Source: Microbacterium aurum (GTDB lineage: Bacteria; Actinomycetota; Actinomycetes; Actinomycetales; Microbacteriaceae). Taken from it: a DNA stretch of 64,000 bases. Below are positions 29,455 through 37,909 of the stretch, piece after piece; position 1 is the first letter of the stretch; the number at the start of each line of letters is the position of its first letter. Location of the stretch: assembly GCF_016907815.1 (NCBI RefSeq), contig NZ_JAFBCQ010000001.1:3162001-3226000 (forward strand). The letters are read 5' to 3'. Below the pieces are notes generated by a model. It saw only the letters and a program-made list of their open reading frames with translations. It was not told the origin of the DNA and searched no databases. The position numbers were made by a program, and so were the translations under genes.

Positions 29455-31208
29455 GGCGCCGTCACCTCCGTCGGATCGACGGCGGCACTCCACTGCGCGA
29501 TGCCGGGCAGGAGCATCGGCCCCGGTCCGTTGCGCGCAGCCACGCCGGTCACGTCGCGGTCGGCGAGCGTCACCACCGGGTTCATCGCGAGCGGCCGTGC
29601 GACGGCGGCGCGGACGATCGTGGCTTCGATCTGGGCGAGCAGGTCGCGGGAGTCGTACACGTCCACCGTGTGGGCGTACTGCGCGATGAGGGTGTCGCGC
29701 TCGGCATCCGCCTGCAATGTGAGCGCCGTGGTGCTCGCGCTCCCCCACTGCTCGGCGATCTGCGCCGGGCTCCGCGGGATCGGAACACGGGCGAGGGCGG
29801 CGACCCAGCCTCCCTGTGCGAGGGCGGCGTCGATGTCGTCGGCGCCGCAGTCGGTCACCGTCCATCCTCCCTCGGCCGCGGCGTCGCGCAGCGCGGCGAA
29901 CGCCCCGGCGGCGAACGGGCTTGCCCGGTCGTAGAGCACGCACACCGTCGCGCCCGCCGGCACACCGGCGGCCTCACGGTCCAGCGCGGCGTCGTCTGCC
30001 GGGGTGCCGATCGCGGCGGCGAACCCGGAGTCTTCCGCGACGACGTCGAACGCGCGGGAGCCCGGCATCGCCAGCATCGAGGTCGTCTTGGCGTATGCCG
30101 CCGCCCACGGTCCCGCGCCACGGTCAACCATGTCACCCACCGGCGCGAGGCGGAGGAACGCCGCGCGCGCCGCCGCATCGGTCAGCACGCCCGCGGGGCG
30201 CAACAGCAGGCTCCACACCGTGCCGTCGTGCGTCGTCGCCACCGTCGCATCGCGGCGCTCCAGCTGGCGGATCGGTGCGTCGTTGGCGGCCGTGGGCGCC
30301 ACCTGCACGACGTCGAGACGAGCGCCCACCTCGGCCACCGCGTCGGCACCGGCCGGCACCAGATCGACGCGGGCGACCTGCGCCGCCGCACCGCCGCGAT
30401 AGGCGGCGTTGGGCACGAGCGTCACGCTCTGCCCGGTCGCATCCCGGGTCACGTCGTCCACCCGGTACGGGCCGCTGGAGAGCAGCAGGTCGGCGGAGGG
30501 ATCGTCGTCCTCGCCCCACGCGAAGCCCTCATCCCACGCCTCGCCGATCTTCGCGAGGGCGGCGGCGTCGTCGTCCTCGATCGCCCGGACCACCGCCTGC
30601 TTGGCCTCCATCGCGTCGTCGAGTCCGAACGCGAGGCGCCCGACGATGTGCGCCGGAACCTGCGCCGTCACGGCGGTCTGCCACAGCATCGTCGGCGCGG
30701 CGAAGCGCACCACGATCGCGCGGCCGAACTCGTCGAGTTCCGGCACGCCGGCCATCTCCGGCTCGAGGCTCGCCTGCGCACCGGCATCCGTCGCTTCGGC
30801 CTCCGCACCGGCATCCGCGTCATCGGCGGGCAGGATGCCGGCCGCCCAGGCCCAGCCGAGGAGGAGATCGGCGGCGTCCACCGGGGTGCCATCCGACCAG
30901 GACGGCTCGGCGAGGTCGTATCGGACGGTGAACGGATCGTCGCCGCTGATCGTCACTGCACCGAAGCTCGGGTCGGGGACGAACTCGCCGTCGACCATCG
31001 CGCCGAAGCCGGCACGCGTCGCCGCGGCGAGCTCGAGATTCGCCGGTGTCGGCGAGGCGAGCGGGTTGCTGGAGGTGACCTCGCCCGTGACACCCACGAC
31101 GGCGTGCGTCCCGGGCACCACCGACTCCGGCAGCGCCGGAGCGCACGCGGCGAGCGTCACGGCGACCAGCGCGACCGCGGTGGCCGCGACGCGGCGACGG
31201 AGCCCCAT
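29451..31208 (-). CDS. extracellular solute-binding family 5-like lipoprotein
   Basis: The 585-residue protein starts with a signal and lipobox VTLAAC, then VVGVTGEVTSSNPLASPTPANLELAAATRAGFG, whose parts TSSNPL and TRAGFG match the opening of family 5 peptide-binding proteins; YDLAEPSWSDGTPVDAADLL fits too. A long Ala/Asp-rich insert lies near residues 130-160. No ABC permease or ATPase is next to it. It follows a SPOR-like gene by eight bases and runs into an unknown gene. It may be a ligand-sensing or scaffold lipoprotein for the neighbouring secretion locus rather than an importer subunit. Confidence 0.7.
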   Translation of the reverse strand: MGLRRRVAATAVALVAVTLAACAPALPESVVPGTHAVVGVTGEVTSSNPLASPTPANLELAAATRAGFGAMVDGEFVPDPSFGAVTISGDDPFTVRYDLAEPSWSDGTPVDAADLLLGWAWAAGILPADDADAGAEAEATDAGAQASLEPEMAGVPELDEFGRAIVVRFAAPTMLWQTAVTAQVPAHIVGRLAFGLDDAMEAKQAVVRAIEDDDAAALAKIGEAWDEGFAWGEDDDPSADLLLSSGPYRVDDVTRDATGQSVTLVPNAAYRGGAAAQVARVDLVPAGADAVAEVGARLDVVQVAPTAANDAPIRQLERRDATVATTHDGTVWSLLLRPAGVLTDAAARAAFLRLAPVGDMVDRGAGPWAAAYAKTTSMLAMPGSRAFDVVAEDSGFAAAIGTPADDAALDREAAGVPAGATVCVLYDRASPFAAGAFAALRDAAAEGGWTVTDCGADDIDAALAQGGWVAALARVPIPRSPAQIAEQWGSASTTALTLQADAERDTLIAQYAHTVDVYDSRDLLAQIEATIVRAAVARPLAMNPVVTLADRDVTGVAARNGPGPMLLPGIAQWSAAVDPTEVTAP

Positions 31209-31216
31209 CGTGCCGG

Positions 31217-31441
31217 TCAGCGGAGGTCGGTGTCGTCGTCGAGTTCAGCGGCCATCTGCCGGTACGGCTCGCTCTCCTCGCTCTCGAGCCAGGCGCGGGC
31301 GTACTCGACGAGGACCGCGGGCGACTCCTCGGCTTCCTGCGCGCTGCCGAACGGGCCGAGGCAGTCCTCGGAGGGGCGCACGTCGTCACGCACCACCGAT
31401 TGGGTGCTGAGGTTGTACCAGTAGCTCTGCGAGGGGGTCAT
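31217..31441 (-). CDS. SPOR-like small protein
   Basis: The 74-residue acidic protein begins SQSYWYNLSTQSVVRDDVRP and continues with LGPFGSAQEAEESPAVL, a pattern common to short actinobacterial SPOR-domain proteins (WYN..., GPF, EEA). The role is unknown. TAGGAT (31469-31474 on the minus strand) can serve as its -10, so it probably heads a three-gene unit with the lipoprotein and the 133-residue protein. A terminator hairpin at 31496-31531 separates this unit from the esx gene upstream. Confidence 0.7.
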   Translation of the reverse strand: MTPSQSYWYNLSTQSVVRDDVRPSEDCLGPFGSAQEAEESPAVLVEYARAWLESEESEPYRQMAAELDDDTDLR

Positions 31442-31495
31442 CGGCTGCGCGCTCCGTCCGTCGGAATGATCCTAATCGTCACCGGTGACGACGAA

Positions 31496-31531
31496 GGGTC
31501 GTGGGGCGATCCTGCGATCCCCCCACGACCC
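31496..31531. terminator. terminator after the WXG100 gene
   Basis: An 11-bp stem GGGTCGTGGGG with CCCCACGACCC, plus an inner GATC/GATC pair, 18 bases after the esx stop on the minus strand. Confidence 0.75.
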
Positions 31532-31548
31532 TGCGTCGTTGGTGCGGC

Positions 31549-31839
31549 TCAGCCGCCGGCGAGCTCCGCGTCCGTGTCACGGATGCGGTCCGCCATCCGG
31601 TCCAGAGCCTGCGCCATGTCGTTGACAGCCTCCGCGGCGTCATCGAGCGACGTCGTCAGCTCCGAGTACGCGGTCGAGAACGCCTCCGACGCGTTCTCCG
31701 TCTTGAAACCGTCCTGCACCAGGTCATCGATGATGCCCTGCAGCTCCTTCAGCGTGTCGGTCACAGTCTGGCGACCGTCGCGCAGACGCTGCGCCGCGCT
31801 CTCCATCTCGCTGTACGTTGCACCGAAATCGTGTGCCAT
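31549..31839 (-). CDS. WXG100 family (ESAT-6-like) protein
   Basis: The 96-residue protein is of the right size and all-helical: helix 1 about residues 8-40, a turn, helix 2 about 50-92. The usual Trp-X-Gly at the turn is not present; the turn reads VQDGFKTENASEAF, keeping Gly, Ala and Phe. It is the likely ESX-type substrate or co-substrate exported as a dimer. GGGAGG lies nine bases before the ATG. Its promoter has the locus-specific inverted repeat at 31929 and -10 TAGCCT at 31901-31906. An internally deleted copy of this gene is at 33092-33210. Confidence 0.85.
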   Translation of the reverse strand: MAHDFGATYSEMESAAQRLRDGRQTVTDTLKELQGIIDDLVQDGFKTENASEAFSTAYSELTTSLDDAAEAVNDMAQALDRMADRIRDTDAELAGG

Positions 31840-31928
31840 GAACCCGCCTCCCAGCGTGTCGTCCTACGTCGTCCGGAGTCCGAACGACCCCGCCATCCCG
31901 AGGCTAACCAACGACCTCGCGAAATCCC

Positions 31929-31946
31929 ATGGGCAGAACTACCCAT
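31929..31946 (-). promoter_or_regulatory. type VII locus promoter element, copy 1 (esx)
   Basis: On the minus strand ATGGGTAGTTCTGCCCAT, then exactly 22 bases, then -10 TAGCCT. Copies at 33245 and 41741 have the same arrangement. It occupies about -52 to -35, where an activator would contact RNA polymerase, and no -35 is seen. Confidence 0.75.
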
Positions 31947-32226
31947 CCGCTGCCGCGCGGCGGGCGCGAAGTCGCGCCATCGCCTCACGTGCCCGCGCCG
32001 TCTGCCGCAGCTTCTCGAGTACGTGCTCGAGCGCGTCCGAGCGATTCTCGAACTCACGAACCGTCGAAGAGATGCGACCTCCCCGCTCGTTGGCGAGGAA
32101 GACGGTCCACCCGCTTCCCTCGCGCTGCAGCACGACGGCCTCATTGCGCAGGACGCCGTGCCCTTCCAGCACCGGCTGGTCAAGGCCCTCCTCGCGCACG
32201 ATCGTCATCAACGCGTCGGCATCCAT
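31939..32226 (-). CDS. probable immunity protein for the TNT toxin
   Basis: The 95-residue protein is encoded directly behind the toxin gene with a one-base overlap (TGATG), the usual order for toxin and immunity. It has a beta-rich N-terminal half (VLRNEAVVLQREGSGWTVFL, then RISSTVREF) and a basic helical C-terminus (LEHVLEKLRQTARAREAMAR). It is of the size of small TNT-neutralising factors, but sequence identity to them cannot be judged here. Its 3' end overlaps the promoter element of the esx gene. Confidence 0.7.
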   Translation of the reverse strand: MDADALMTIVREEGLDQPVLEGHGVLRNEAVVLQREGSGWTVFLANERGGRISSTVREFENRSDALEHVLEKLRQTARAREAMARLRARRAAADG

Positions 32227-32918
32227 CAAAAGACCTCCCGGATCATACCCATCACGTCCAGCAGCTCGACACTCGTGGGGAGCAGATCCTGCGTCGCCCC
32301 ACCCGACGTCCCCCACTCCAGGATCGCGGCCGCTTCGCCTCGGAGGACCGTCGTCAAATCGGAGACGTCGAGGCTGTACTGCTCGAGGACCAGATCGACA
32401 TCGCCTCGTGTCGCGTCATCGAGCGAATCGTAGACACTGCGCACGTCAGCGGGCGAGTGCAGCCATTCGTAGGCGTGATACGCGTTCGGGTTCTCGACGT
32501 AGGGCAGCGATCGACTGTCGTAGGAGAAGGGGCCATCGGCCGAGAGCGGCGAGACGAATCGTCCGCTCGGCTCTCCGTAGCGGTCGAACCTGTCGCCCGC
32601 CTGCGGGACATGTTCGGAGAAGATCGGCTTGCCGTCTGCGTCGAGCACGAAACCGTCCCCCGGCGCACGAGACCAATCGATGCGCCCATCCGGGGTGAGC
32701 GTCTCGGGCCGCGGAACGAGGGTCGCGTCGGGTAGTGCCGGCGCGTTCTTCGTCGCGTCGGGGGCGTCGAAGTGATCCTGATCCCTGACGCGCCGAATGA
32801 CGGTGTCGAGATGGTCGTCGAGATGGTCTGCGACCTGGTGCAGCTTGTCCTTCGCGTGCGCCATGCCGTCGAGCACGGCCTGGCGTAGCTCACGGATGAC
32901 GGGTTTGATGCTGCTCAT
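32226..32918 (-). CDS. TNT-domain NAD(P)+ glycohydrolase toxin
   Basis: The 230-residue protein has a short helical N-terminus (1-48) and then a TNT (DUF4237) domain. Its signature is complete: FDRYGEPSGRFVSP (Arg113, Tyr114), SRSLP (Arg136) and SGGATQDLLP (Gln210), matching the catalytic set of the M. tuberculosis toxin. A segment of about 45 residues (152-197) appears inserted before the final strand. The long ESX-delivery domain found in CpnT is absent; a WXG partner may act in trans. An immunity gene follows with a one-base overlap. Confidence 0.85.
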   Translation of the reverse strand: MSSIKPVIRELRQAVLDGMAHAKDKLHQVADHLDDHLDTVIRRVRDQDHFDAPDATKNAPALPDATLVPRPETLTPDGRIDWSRAPGDGFVLDADGKPIFSEHVPQAGDRFDRYGEPSGRFVSPLSADGPFSYDSRSLPYVENPNAYHAYEWLHSPADVRSVYDSLDDATRGDVDLVLEQYSLDVSDLTTVLRGEAAAILEWGTSGGATQDLLPTSVELLDVMGMIREVF

Positions 32919-33049
32919 CCGTGGCCGCCGACGTCGAGGGTCACGAGATCAGCATCCTTTCGAACCCCGCCCTCGTCAACATCCGCCACGGGAACACGCT
33001 TCACCATCACCCACGACCGCCTATGCAGCGGCATCGCCGCTACCGCCAT
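32915..33049 (-). CDS. small ORF coupled to the TNT gene
   Basis: A 44-codon frame with an in-frame stop just upstream and ATGA overlap with the toxin start. It begins MAVAAMPLHRRSWVMVKRVP and ends TLDVGGHG. It may be a real small partner, the C-terminal scrap of a lost upstream gene, or chance. Coupling is the main argument for it; the ribosome site is weak. Confidence 0.35.
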   Translation of the reverse strand: MAVAAMPLHRRSWVMVKRVPVADVDEGGVRKDADLVTLDVGGHG

Positions 33050-33091
33050 ACGTTCTCACTCGCTCATGTCGGGCGCCGCTCCCACTCATGC

Positions 33092-33210
33092 GGTGCGGCT
33101 CAGCCGCCGGCGAGCTCCGCGTCCGTGTCACGGATGCGGTCCGCCATCCGGCCATGAACCCGCCTCCCAGCGTGTCGCCCTACGTCGTCCGGAGTCCGAA
33201 CGACCCCGCG
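33092..33210 (-). pseudogene. WXG100 gene remnant, internally deleted
   Basis: Bases 33092-33151 are identical to 31541-31600 (the 3' end and downstream edge of the intact esx gene), and 33152-33210 match 31836-31894 (its start codon and leader) with one difference. The 235 bp between are gone, so only ATGG plus the last 50 coding bases remain, out of frame. The duplicated leader still has its promoter (33217-33262) and now reads toward the TNT gene. Confidence 0.88.
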
Positions 33211-33244
33211 CGATCGATGCTAGCGAACCGGTCCCGCGCCACCC

Positions 33245-33262
33245 ATGGGGAGAACTACCCAT
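33245..33262 (-). promoter_or_regulatory. type VII locus promoter element, copy 2 (TNT cassette)
   Basis: Minus strand ATGGGTAGTTCTCCCCAT, 22 bases, then -10 TAGCAT (33217-33222). It overlaps the last eight bases of the EccC gene. Confidence 0.75.
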
Positions 33263-36200
33263 GCGTCGCGGGGGTGCCGGCCGGCGCCGTGGCGCGCGCC
33301 GCCGCGCGCGTCGACGGCGCCTCGGCCTGCACGTCCTGCACGTCGGCAACGAACGGCATCTGCATCGTGACGGCCTTGCCGGCCTGCACGAAGATCCCGC
33401 GCCCGACCGGGAAGTCGCTCCGCTTGACCCGTCCGAACGGCGTCTTGAAGATCGCCTCGCCGTCGTACGTGTCGGGCTTGAGCACGATGCCCTGACGGGC
33501 CGACTTCCATTCACCGAGCACGCCGATGCTGCCGCTGGCGCGCGTGATCTCCGCCTCGCCGACGAGCAGATGCTCGCTGTCGTTCATCGCCTGCAGCAGC
33601 GCGCGCATCGGGCGGTCGGCGACGCCGTCGGCCAGGTGCGGCATGTCCTCGATGACGATCATGATGCGTCCGCCCGGAGACTCGCTGACCACGAGTTCGG
33701 CAAGCTCCGTCGCGAGGTCCCGCTCATCCTCGGGCCGGGTCGCGCTGCGCACCCACGGCCGGAAGTCCTTGAGCTCCGACCGACGGCTGCCGAAGTGGTA
33801 CAGGCGCACGCCCGGATCGAACCGCTCCATCGCGACGACGAGCGCCTTCAGCGCGTTCGTGCGTCCCGACGCCGGCGGACCCGACACGACGAACGAGCCG
33901 ATCGGCTCGAAGCCGCGGGCCGCGAGGGTGTCGTCGGCGACGCCGAACACCGGCATCCCCTCCACGCTCGCCGGCATCTCGTTCGCCGGGACCAGCGTCG
34001 GCAGCGCGCCGATCTCGGGCAGGTCGCGCACCCCCTGCTCGCGCAGCCGGGCACCGAGAGCGCCGAGCACCTTCGTCTGCTCGACGGCGTTGGAGGTCCC
34101 GCCGAGGACCGCGATCTGCGCCTCGTGACCGTCGATGACCGCCCGGCCGGGCACGGACTGCTCGTCGAGCACGTCGCGCGGCACGCCCAGCAGCATGTAC
34201 TGCGAAGGGTCGCCCATGCGCAGCACCACCTTGCGCGAGACGTTGGCCGCGACGGCGCTCGGCACCGCGTTTCCGCGGTCGGCCGTGATGACGGTGTGCA
34301 CGCCGAGCGTGCGCCCCTCCCCGAGGATGCGCATGAAGGTGCGATACGAGGGACCGCGACCGGGCGCGACCTCCCAGTCCTTCTTGAAGTCGGGGTAGTT
34401 GTCGATCAGCAGCAGGATGCGGGGCAGCGCGGCATCGGCGAGCTCACGGTACTCCTGGATCGAGGCGGCGCTGACCGCGGCGAACGCCGCCGCCCGACGG
34501 TCCATCTCACCGTCGAGCGTGCGCAGCAGGCGCTGGATGCGCTCCACATCGCCACCGTCGACGACTGAGCCGACGTGGGGTAGTGCGGCGAGCGCGCCGA
34601 GCGCGCCGGTGGCGAAGTCGAGGCAGTACACGTTGACGCGGCCGCGCTCGGGGCGCAGACCTGCGGCGGCGCCGATCGTCTTCAGGAGCGTGGACTTGCC
34701 CGAACCGCTCGTCCCGTAGATGACGAGCGAGCCGTCCCGGTCGGGGACGAACACCGCCGCCTCCTGCTGCTGCTTCTCCGGCACGTCCATGAGCGCGATC
34801 GGGATGCGGGTGTCGCCCTCGTTCGGCAGATCCTGCACGTCCACGAGGGGCGACAGGTCATCGAGCCAGGGGCGTCGCGGGCGCGGGAGGCCTGCGACCT
34901 CGCTCGCGCGCACGAGCGTCGACACGATGCGCTTCTGATCGGTGGGACCGAGGTCTTCGGCGTGCGCGTCCGACTCGGCGGGCCGGTCCGGCTCCCACTC
35001 GGGGGCGGCACCGAAACGCAGCTCGGCGACGCGCACCTCCGCGACGGCCGTGTCCTCGCTCGTCGTCCAGCCGCCGGTGTAGGCCGACTGGAAGGGCACG
35101 AGGCGCCCCGGACCCGTCTTGGCGATCGCACGCCCGGGGACGCTCGCGGGGAAGGTCGCCGCGATCGGGTCGTCGACGACGTCGCGGGAGTCGGCCTCAT
35201 CGGCCATGCGCAGCGCGATGCGCAGATTGGTGTTGGCGCGCAGGTTGTCCTTGATGACGCCGGCGGGACGCTGCGTCGCCATGATGAGGTGGATGCCGAG
35301 GGAGCGGCCGCGCTGCGCGATGTCGACGACACCGTCGACGAATTCCGGCATCTCCGACGCGAGGGCGGCGAACTCGTCGATCACGAGCACGAGCGAGGGC
35401 GGGCACTCCGGGTCCTGGCGCTTCTCCAGCTCCAGCAGGTCCTTGGCCTTCTTGCGGTTGAGCAGATGCTCGCGGTGCTGCAGTTCGGCTCGGAGACTCG
35501 TCAGGGCTCGGCGCACGAGGTGCGGGTTGAGGTCGGTGACGAGGCCCACCGTGTGCGGCAGGTCGACGCAGTCCGCGAACGCGGAACCGCCCTTGTAGTC
35601 GACGAACAGGAAGGTGACCCGGTCGGGGCTGTGCGCGGCGGCCATGCCCAGCACCCACGCCTGCAGGAACTCGCTCTTGCCCGAGCCGGTGGTGCCGCCG
35701 ACGAGCGCGTGGGGCCCCTGCGCGCGCAGGTCGAGCACCATGGCGTCGCTCACGCCCTGACCGGTGATGGCGCGCAGCCCGCCCGCCTTCTTCAGACGCG
35801 GGCGCGGTGCCGTGGAGCGGTCGACGATCGTGTTGTTCTGGCGCCACCGTTCGATCACGACGGCGGGGTCCTCCGCGATCGCCGGGTCGATCAGCTGCAG
35901 CAGGTTCACCGAGCCCGGGATGTCGGACGCGTCGTGGACGACGGTGCTCGCGTCCACGACCGGCGCCAGGCGCCGGGCGAACATCTGCATGTACGCGTGG
36001 GAGACACCCTCGACCTTCACATGATCGTAGGCGGCGCCGCTGCGGACGAGGCCGACGCGTGCATCGTCGAGGTCGGTGGTGAGCTCGATGTAGCTGCGGC
36101 ACACCGCGGGGAGGGACTCCACGGCGTGGGAGACGAAGACCGCGTGCACGCCGTGGTCGGCCCCGCGCTCGAGCACATCGGTGAGGCGCCCGCGGTCGAC

Positions 36201-37835
36201 CGGGGCGTCGCCCGTGATGAACACGATGACCGAGACGGGGGGCGTGCGGCCGCGGTCCTCCGCTGCGCGGGCGACGTCGGTGCCGTACTGCAGCGGGTTC
36301 CACTCGTCCTTGAACGGGCCACGCGGCTCGCCGCTGCCACCGGCCGCGGCGCGCTGCACGTAGTCCTCGAGGGAGTTCAGCAGCGCGGCGCCGGTGGGAG
36401 CCGAGTCGGCCAGCGGCATGGTCTGGAAGGGGCTGCGCTCACTGGTGGTGTGCGGCAGCCACTTGAGCCAGTCCAGTTCGCTGGTCCACGTGGAATCGGC
36501 GAACGCGACGGCGACGACGTCGTTGGGGGCGTGCAGCCCGAACAGCTGCACGGCAACGCCGCGCATGGCGTCGGCCACGAGGGCGCGCGGCCCGGCGATG
36601 CCGATCGAACCGGCGGCCGGCAGCGTCTCGAACACCGGCACGTCGTCGACGAACGCATACCGCTCGCGGAGTCGATCGACGCGGTCGATGAACTCCGGCA
36701 GCCCGTCCGGGGCCTCGGCGTCGTCGATCGCGTTGCGCGCCGGCAGGCGGCAGGTTCCCAATCGCAGACCGAGGAAGTTCCAGTGCTCGGGGCGCCGGGT
36801 CCACAGCATCGGGCCGAGGCGCATGGCCTGGTCGAAGACCTCGGCCACGGGTGGCGCCTCGGCGTTTCGTGCCCGCTCTTCCTCGGGCTTGCCGTGGAAG
36901 AAGTCCTCCTCGAGCTGTTCAAACTGCCGCTCGAACAGCAGGAACTCGTGATTCTGGCTCTTCTTGCTCTGGACCGACTGGTTGACGAGGTTGAACAGCG
37001 CCATCATCGGTGTCATCACGATGAGCAGCAGCGACCGAGGATTGCCGTTGAGCGCGAACAGCGCCGCTCCCATGAGGATCGGGGCGATGAGGATCGGCCA
37101 GGGGAAGACCTTGCCGATCTTCTCGGTGGGCAGTCGCGGCGGCTTGAACTTCGTGCCGGGATAGCGCACCTCGACACGGGGGCTGCGGTTGAACAGCAGT
37201 CCGCCACCGCGCTCGATGATCGGGTCCCCCTCGCCCGAGCCGTCCCATGCCCGGGTCAGGTAGAGGGCGAGCGTGGTTCCGCCGATCACGAACGGCGTGC
37301 CGTCCTCGATGCGCACGCGCTGCATCTGCACGCCGTCCACGAGCACGCCGTTGGCGGAGTTGAGGTCGACGACCTCGACGTACGCGCCGACCTCGAGCCG
37401 GGCGTGGCGCTTGGAGACCATCGGGTCGGCCAGCACGATGTCGTTACCCTCGTCGCGCCCGAGCGAGACGGGGCCCGCCGACAGCGGGAACTCCTGCCCG
37501 GCGAGCGGCCCCGCCGTCGCGCGCAACACGCCGACGACCTCGCGTCGGTCGGCGGCGACGTACCCGGCGCCCACTTCGACGATGGATGCCGCGAACCCCG
37601 AGCCGATGGGCGCCTCGCCGATCGCGACGTCAGGGTGCAACGGCACCATGCGCGCGTCGGTCGGCGGCGCGACCGCGAGAGTCAGCGCGCTGCCCTCCGC
37701 GAAGGCGAGGGTGCGCGTCGGGTCGGACTCGGCGATGTGGCGCGCCACGTCTCCGGCCGTCGCGGTGGAGTCGGTCGTGACGACGATGTCGACCGGATCG
37801 CCCTCACCGCGATGCAGGGTCAGCTTCAGTCTCAC
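33255..37835 (-). CDS. eccC: type VII secretion ATPase, FHA-EccC/EssC type
   Basis: This 1526-residue FtsK/SpoIIIE-type motor drives WXG100 export at the membrane. Order: a ubiquitin-like start (1-60), an FHA domain (about 115-190: SLGRDEGNDIVLADPMVSKRH), two membrane helices (about 245-285), then three ATPase domains. Domain 1 is intact (Walker A GGTTGSGKSE near 713, Walker B LVLVIDEF near 815). Domain 2 has Walker A YGTSGSGKST near 1040 but LLLIDNY without Glu. Domain 3 is degenerate (SGPPASGRT). GTG 37835 follows GGAGGAG; an upstream ATG is less likely. EccC fused to FHA is the Firmicutes-like EssC layout. Confidence 0.92.
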   Translation of the reverse strand: MRLKLTLHRGEGDPVDIVVTTDSTATAGDVARHIAESDPTRTLAFAEGSALTLAVAPPTDARMVPLHPDVAIGEAPIGSGFAASIVEVGAGYVAADRREVVGVLRATAGPLAGQEFPLSAGPVSLGRDEGNDIVLADPMVSKRHARLEVGAYVEVVDLNSANGVLVDGVQMQRVRIEDGTPFVIGGTTLALYLTRAWDGSGEGDPIIERGGGLLFNRSPRVEVRYPGTKFKPPRLPTEKIGKVFPWPILIAPILMGAALFALNGNPRSLLLIVMTPMMALFNLVNQSVQSKKSQNHEFLLFERQFEQLEEDFFHGKPEEERARNAEAPPVAEVFDQAMRLGPMLWTRRPEHWNFLGLRLGTCRLPARNAIDDAEAPDGLPEFIDRVDRLRERYAFVDDVPVFETLPAAGSIGIAGPRALVADAMRGVAVQLFGLHAPNDVVAVAFADSTWTSELDWLKWLPHTTSERSPFQTMPLADSAPTGAALLNSLEDYVQRAAAGGSGEPRGPFKDEWNPLQYGTDVARAAEDRGRTPPVSVIVFITGDAPVDRGRLTDVLERGADHGVHAVFVSHAVESLPAVCRSYIELTTDLDDARVGLVRSGAAYDHVKVEGVSHAYMQMFARRLAPVVDASTVVHDASDIPGSVNLLQLIDPAIAEDPAVVIERWRQNNTIVDRSTAPRPRLKKAGGLRAITGQGVSDAMVLDLRAQGPHALVGGTTGSGKSEFLQAWVLGMAAAHSPDRVTFLFVDYKGGSAFADCVDLPHTVGLVTDLNPHLVRRALTSLRAELQHREHLLNRKKAKDLLELEKRQDPECPPSLVLVIDEFAALASEMPEFVDGVVDIAQRGRSLGIHLIMATQRPAGVIKDNLRANTNLRIALRMADEADSRDVVDDPIAATFPASVPGRAIAKTGPGRLVPFQSAYTGGWTTSEDTAVAEVRVAELRFGAAPEWEPDRPAESDAHAEDLGPTDQKRIVSTLVRASEVAGLPRPRRPWLDDLSPLVDVQDLPNEGDTRIPIALMDVPEKQQQEAAVFVPDRDGSLVIYGTSGSGKSTLLKTIGAAAGLRPERGRVNVYCLDFATGALGALAALPHVGSVVDGGDVERIQRLLRTLDGEMDRRAAAFAAVSAASIQEYRELADAALPRILLLIDNYPDFKKDWEVAPGRGPSYRTFMRILGEGRTLGVHTVITADRGNAVPSAVAANVSRKVVLRMGDPSQYMLLGVPRDVLDEQSVPGRAVIDGHEAQIAVLGGTSNAVEQTKVLGALGARLREQGVRDLPEIGALPTLVPANEMPASVEGMPVFGVADDTLAARGFEPIGSFVVSGPPASGRTNALKALVVAMERFDPGVRLYHFGSRRSELKDFRPWVRSATRPEDERDLATELAELVVSESPGGRIMIVIEDMPHLADGVADRPMRALLQAMNDSEHLLVGEAEITRASGSIGVLGEWKSARQGIVLKPDTYDGEAIFKTPFGRVKRSDFPVGRGIFVQAGKAVTMQMPFVADVQDVQAEAPSTRAAARATAPAGTPATHG

Positions 37836-37909
37836 GAGACTCCTCCGATGCACTCGTCGGTCATGTCGGCGTCGGTCATGTCGGCGTCGCTCATGTCTGC
37901 GTCGCTCAT
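37832..37909 (-). CDS. 25-codon linker ORF made of 15-bp repeats
   Basis: The frame starts with ATGA overlap on the FHA gene and ends with a stop overlapping the eccC GTG by four bases. It consists of four near-identical 15-bp units, each with an in-frame ATG (MSDAD, MSDAD, MTDAD, MTDE), then CIGGVS. It may serve to hand ribosomes from one gene to the next; the last part carries the eccC ribosome site. Whether a peptide matters is unknown. Confidence 0.5.
   Translation of the reverse strand: MSDADMSDADMTDADMTDECIGGVS

Noticed and set aside
33092..33210. A second functional small protein from the esx remnant
   Set aside because: The start codon joins the last esx codons out of frame and the region is explained fully as a deleted duplicate.
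37855..37909. CRISPR-like short repeats
   Set aside because: The 15-bp units are directly adjacent with no spacers and are in frame with a coupled ORF.
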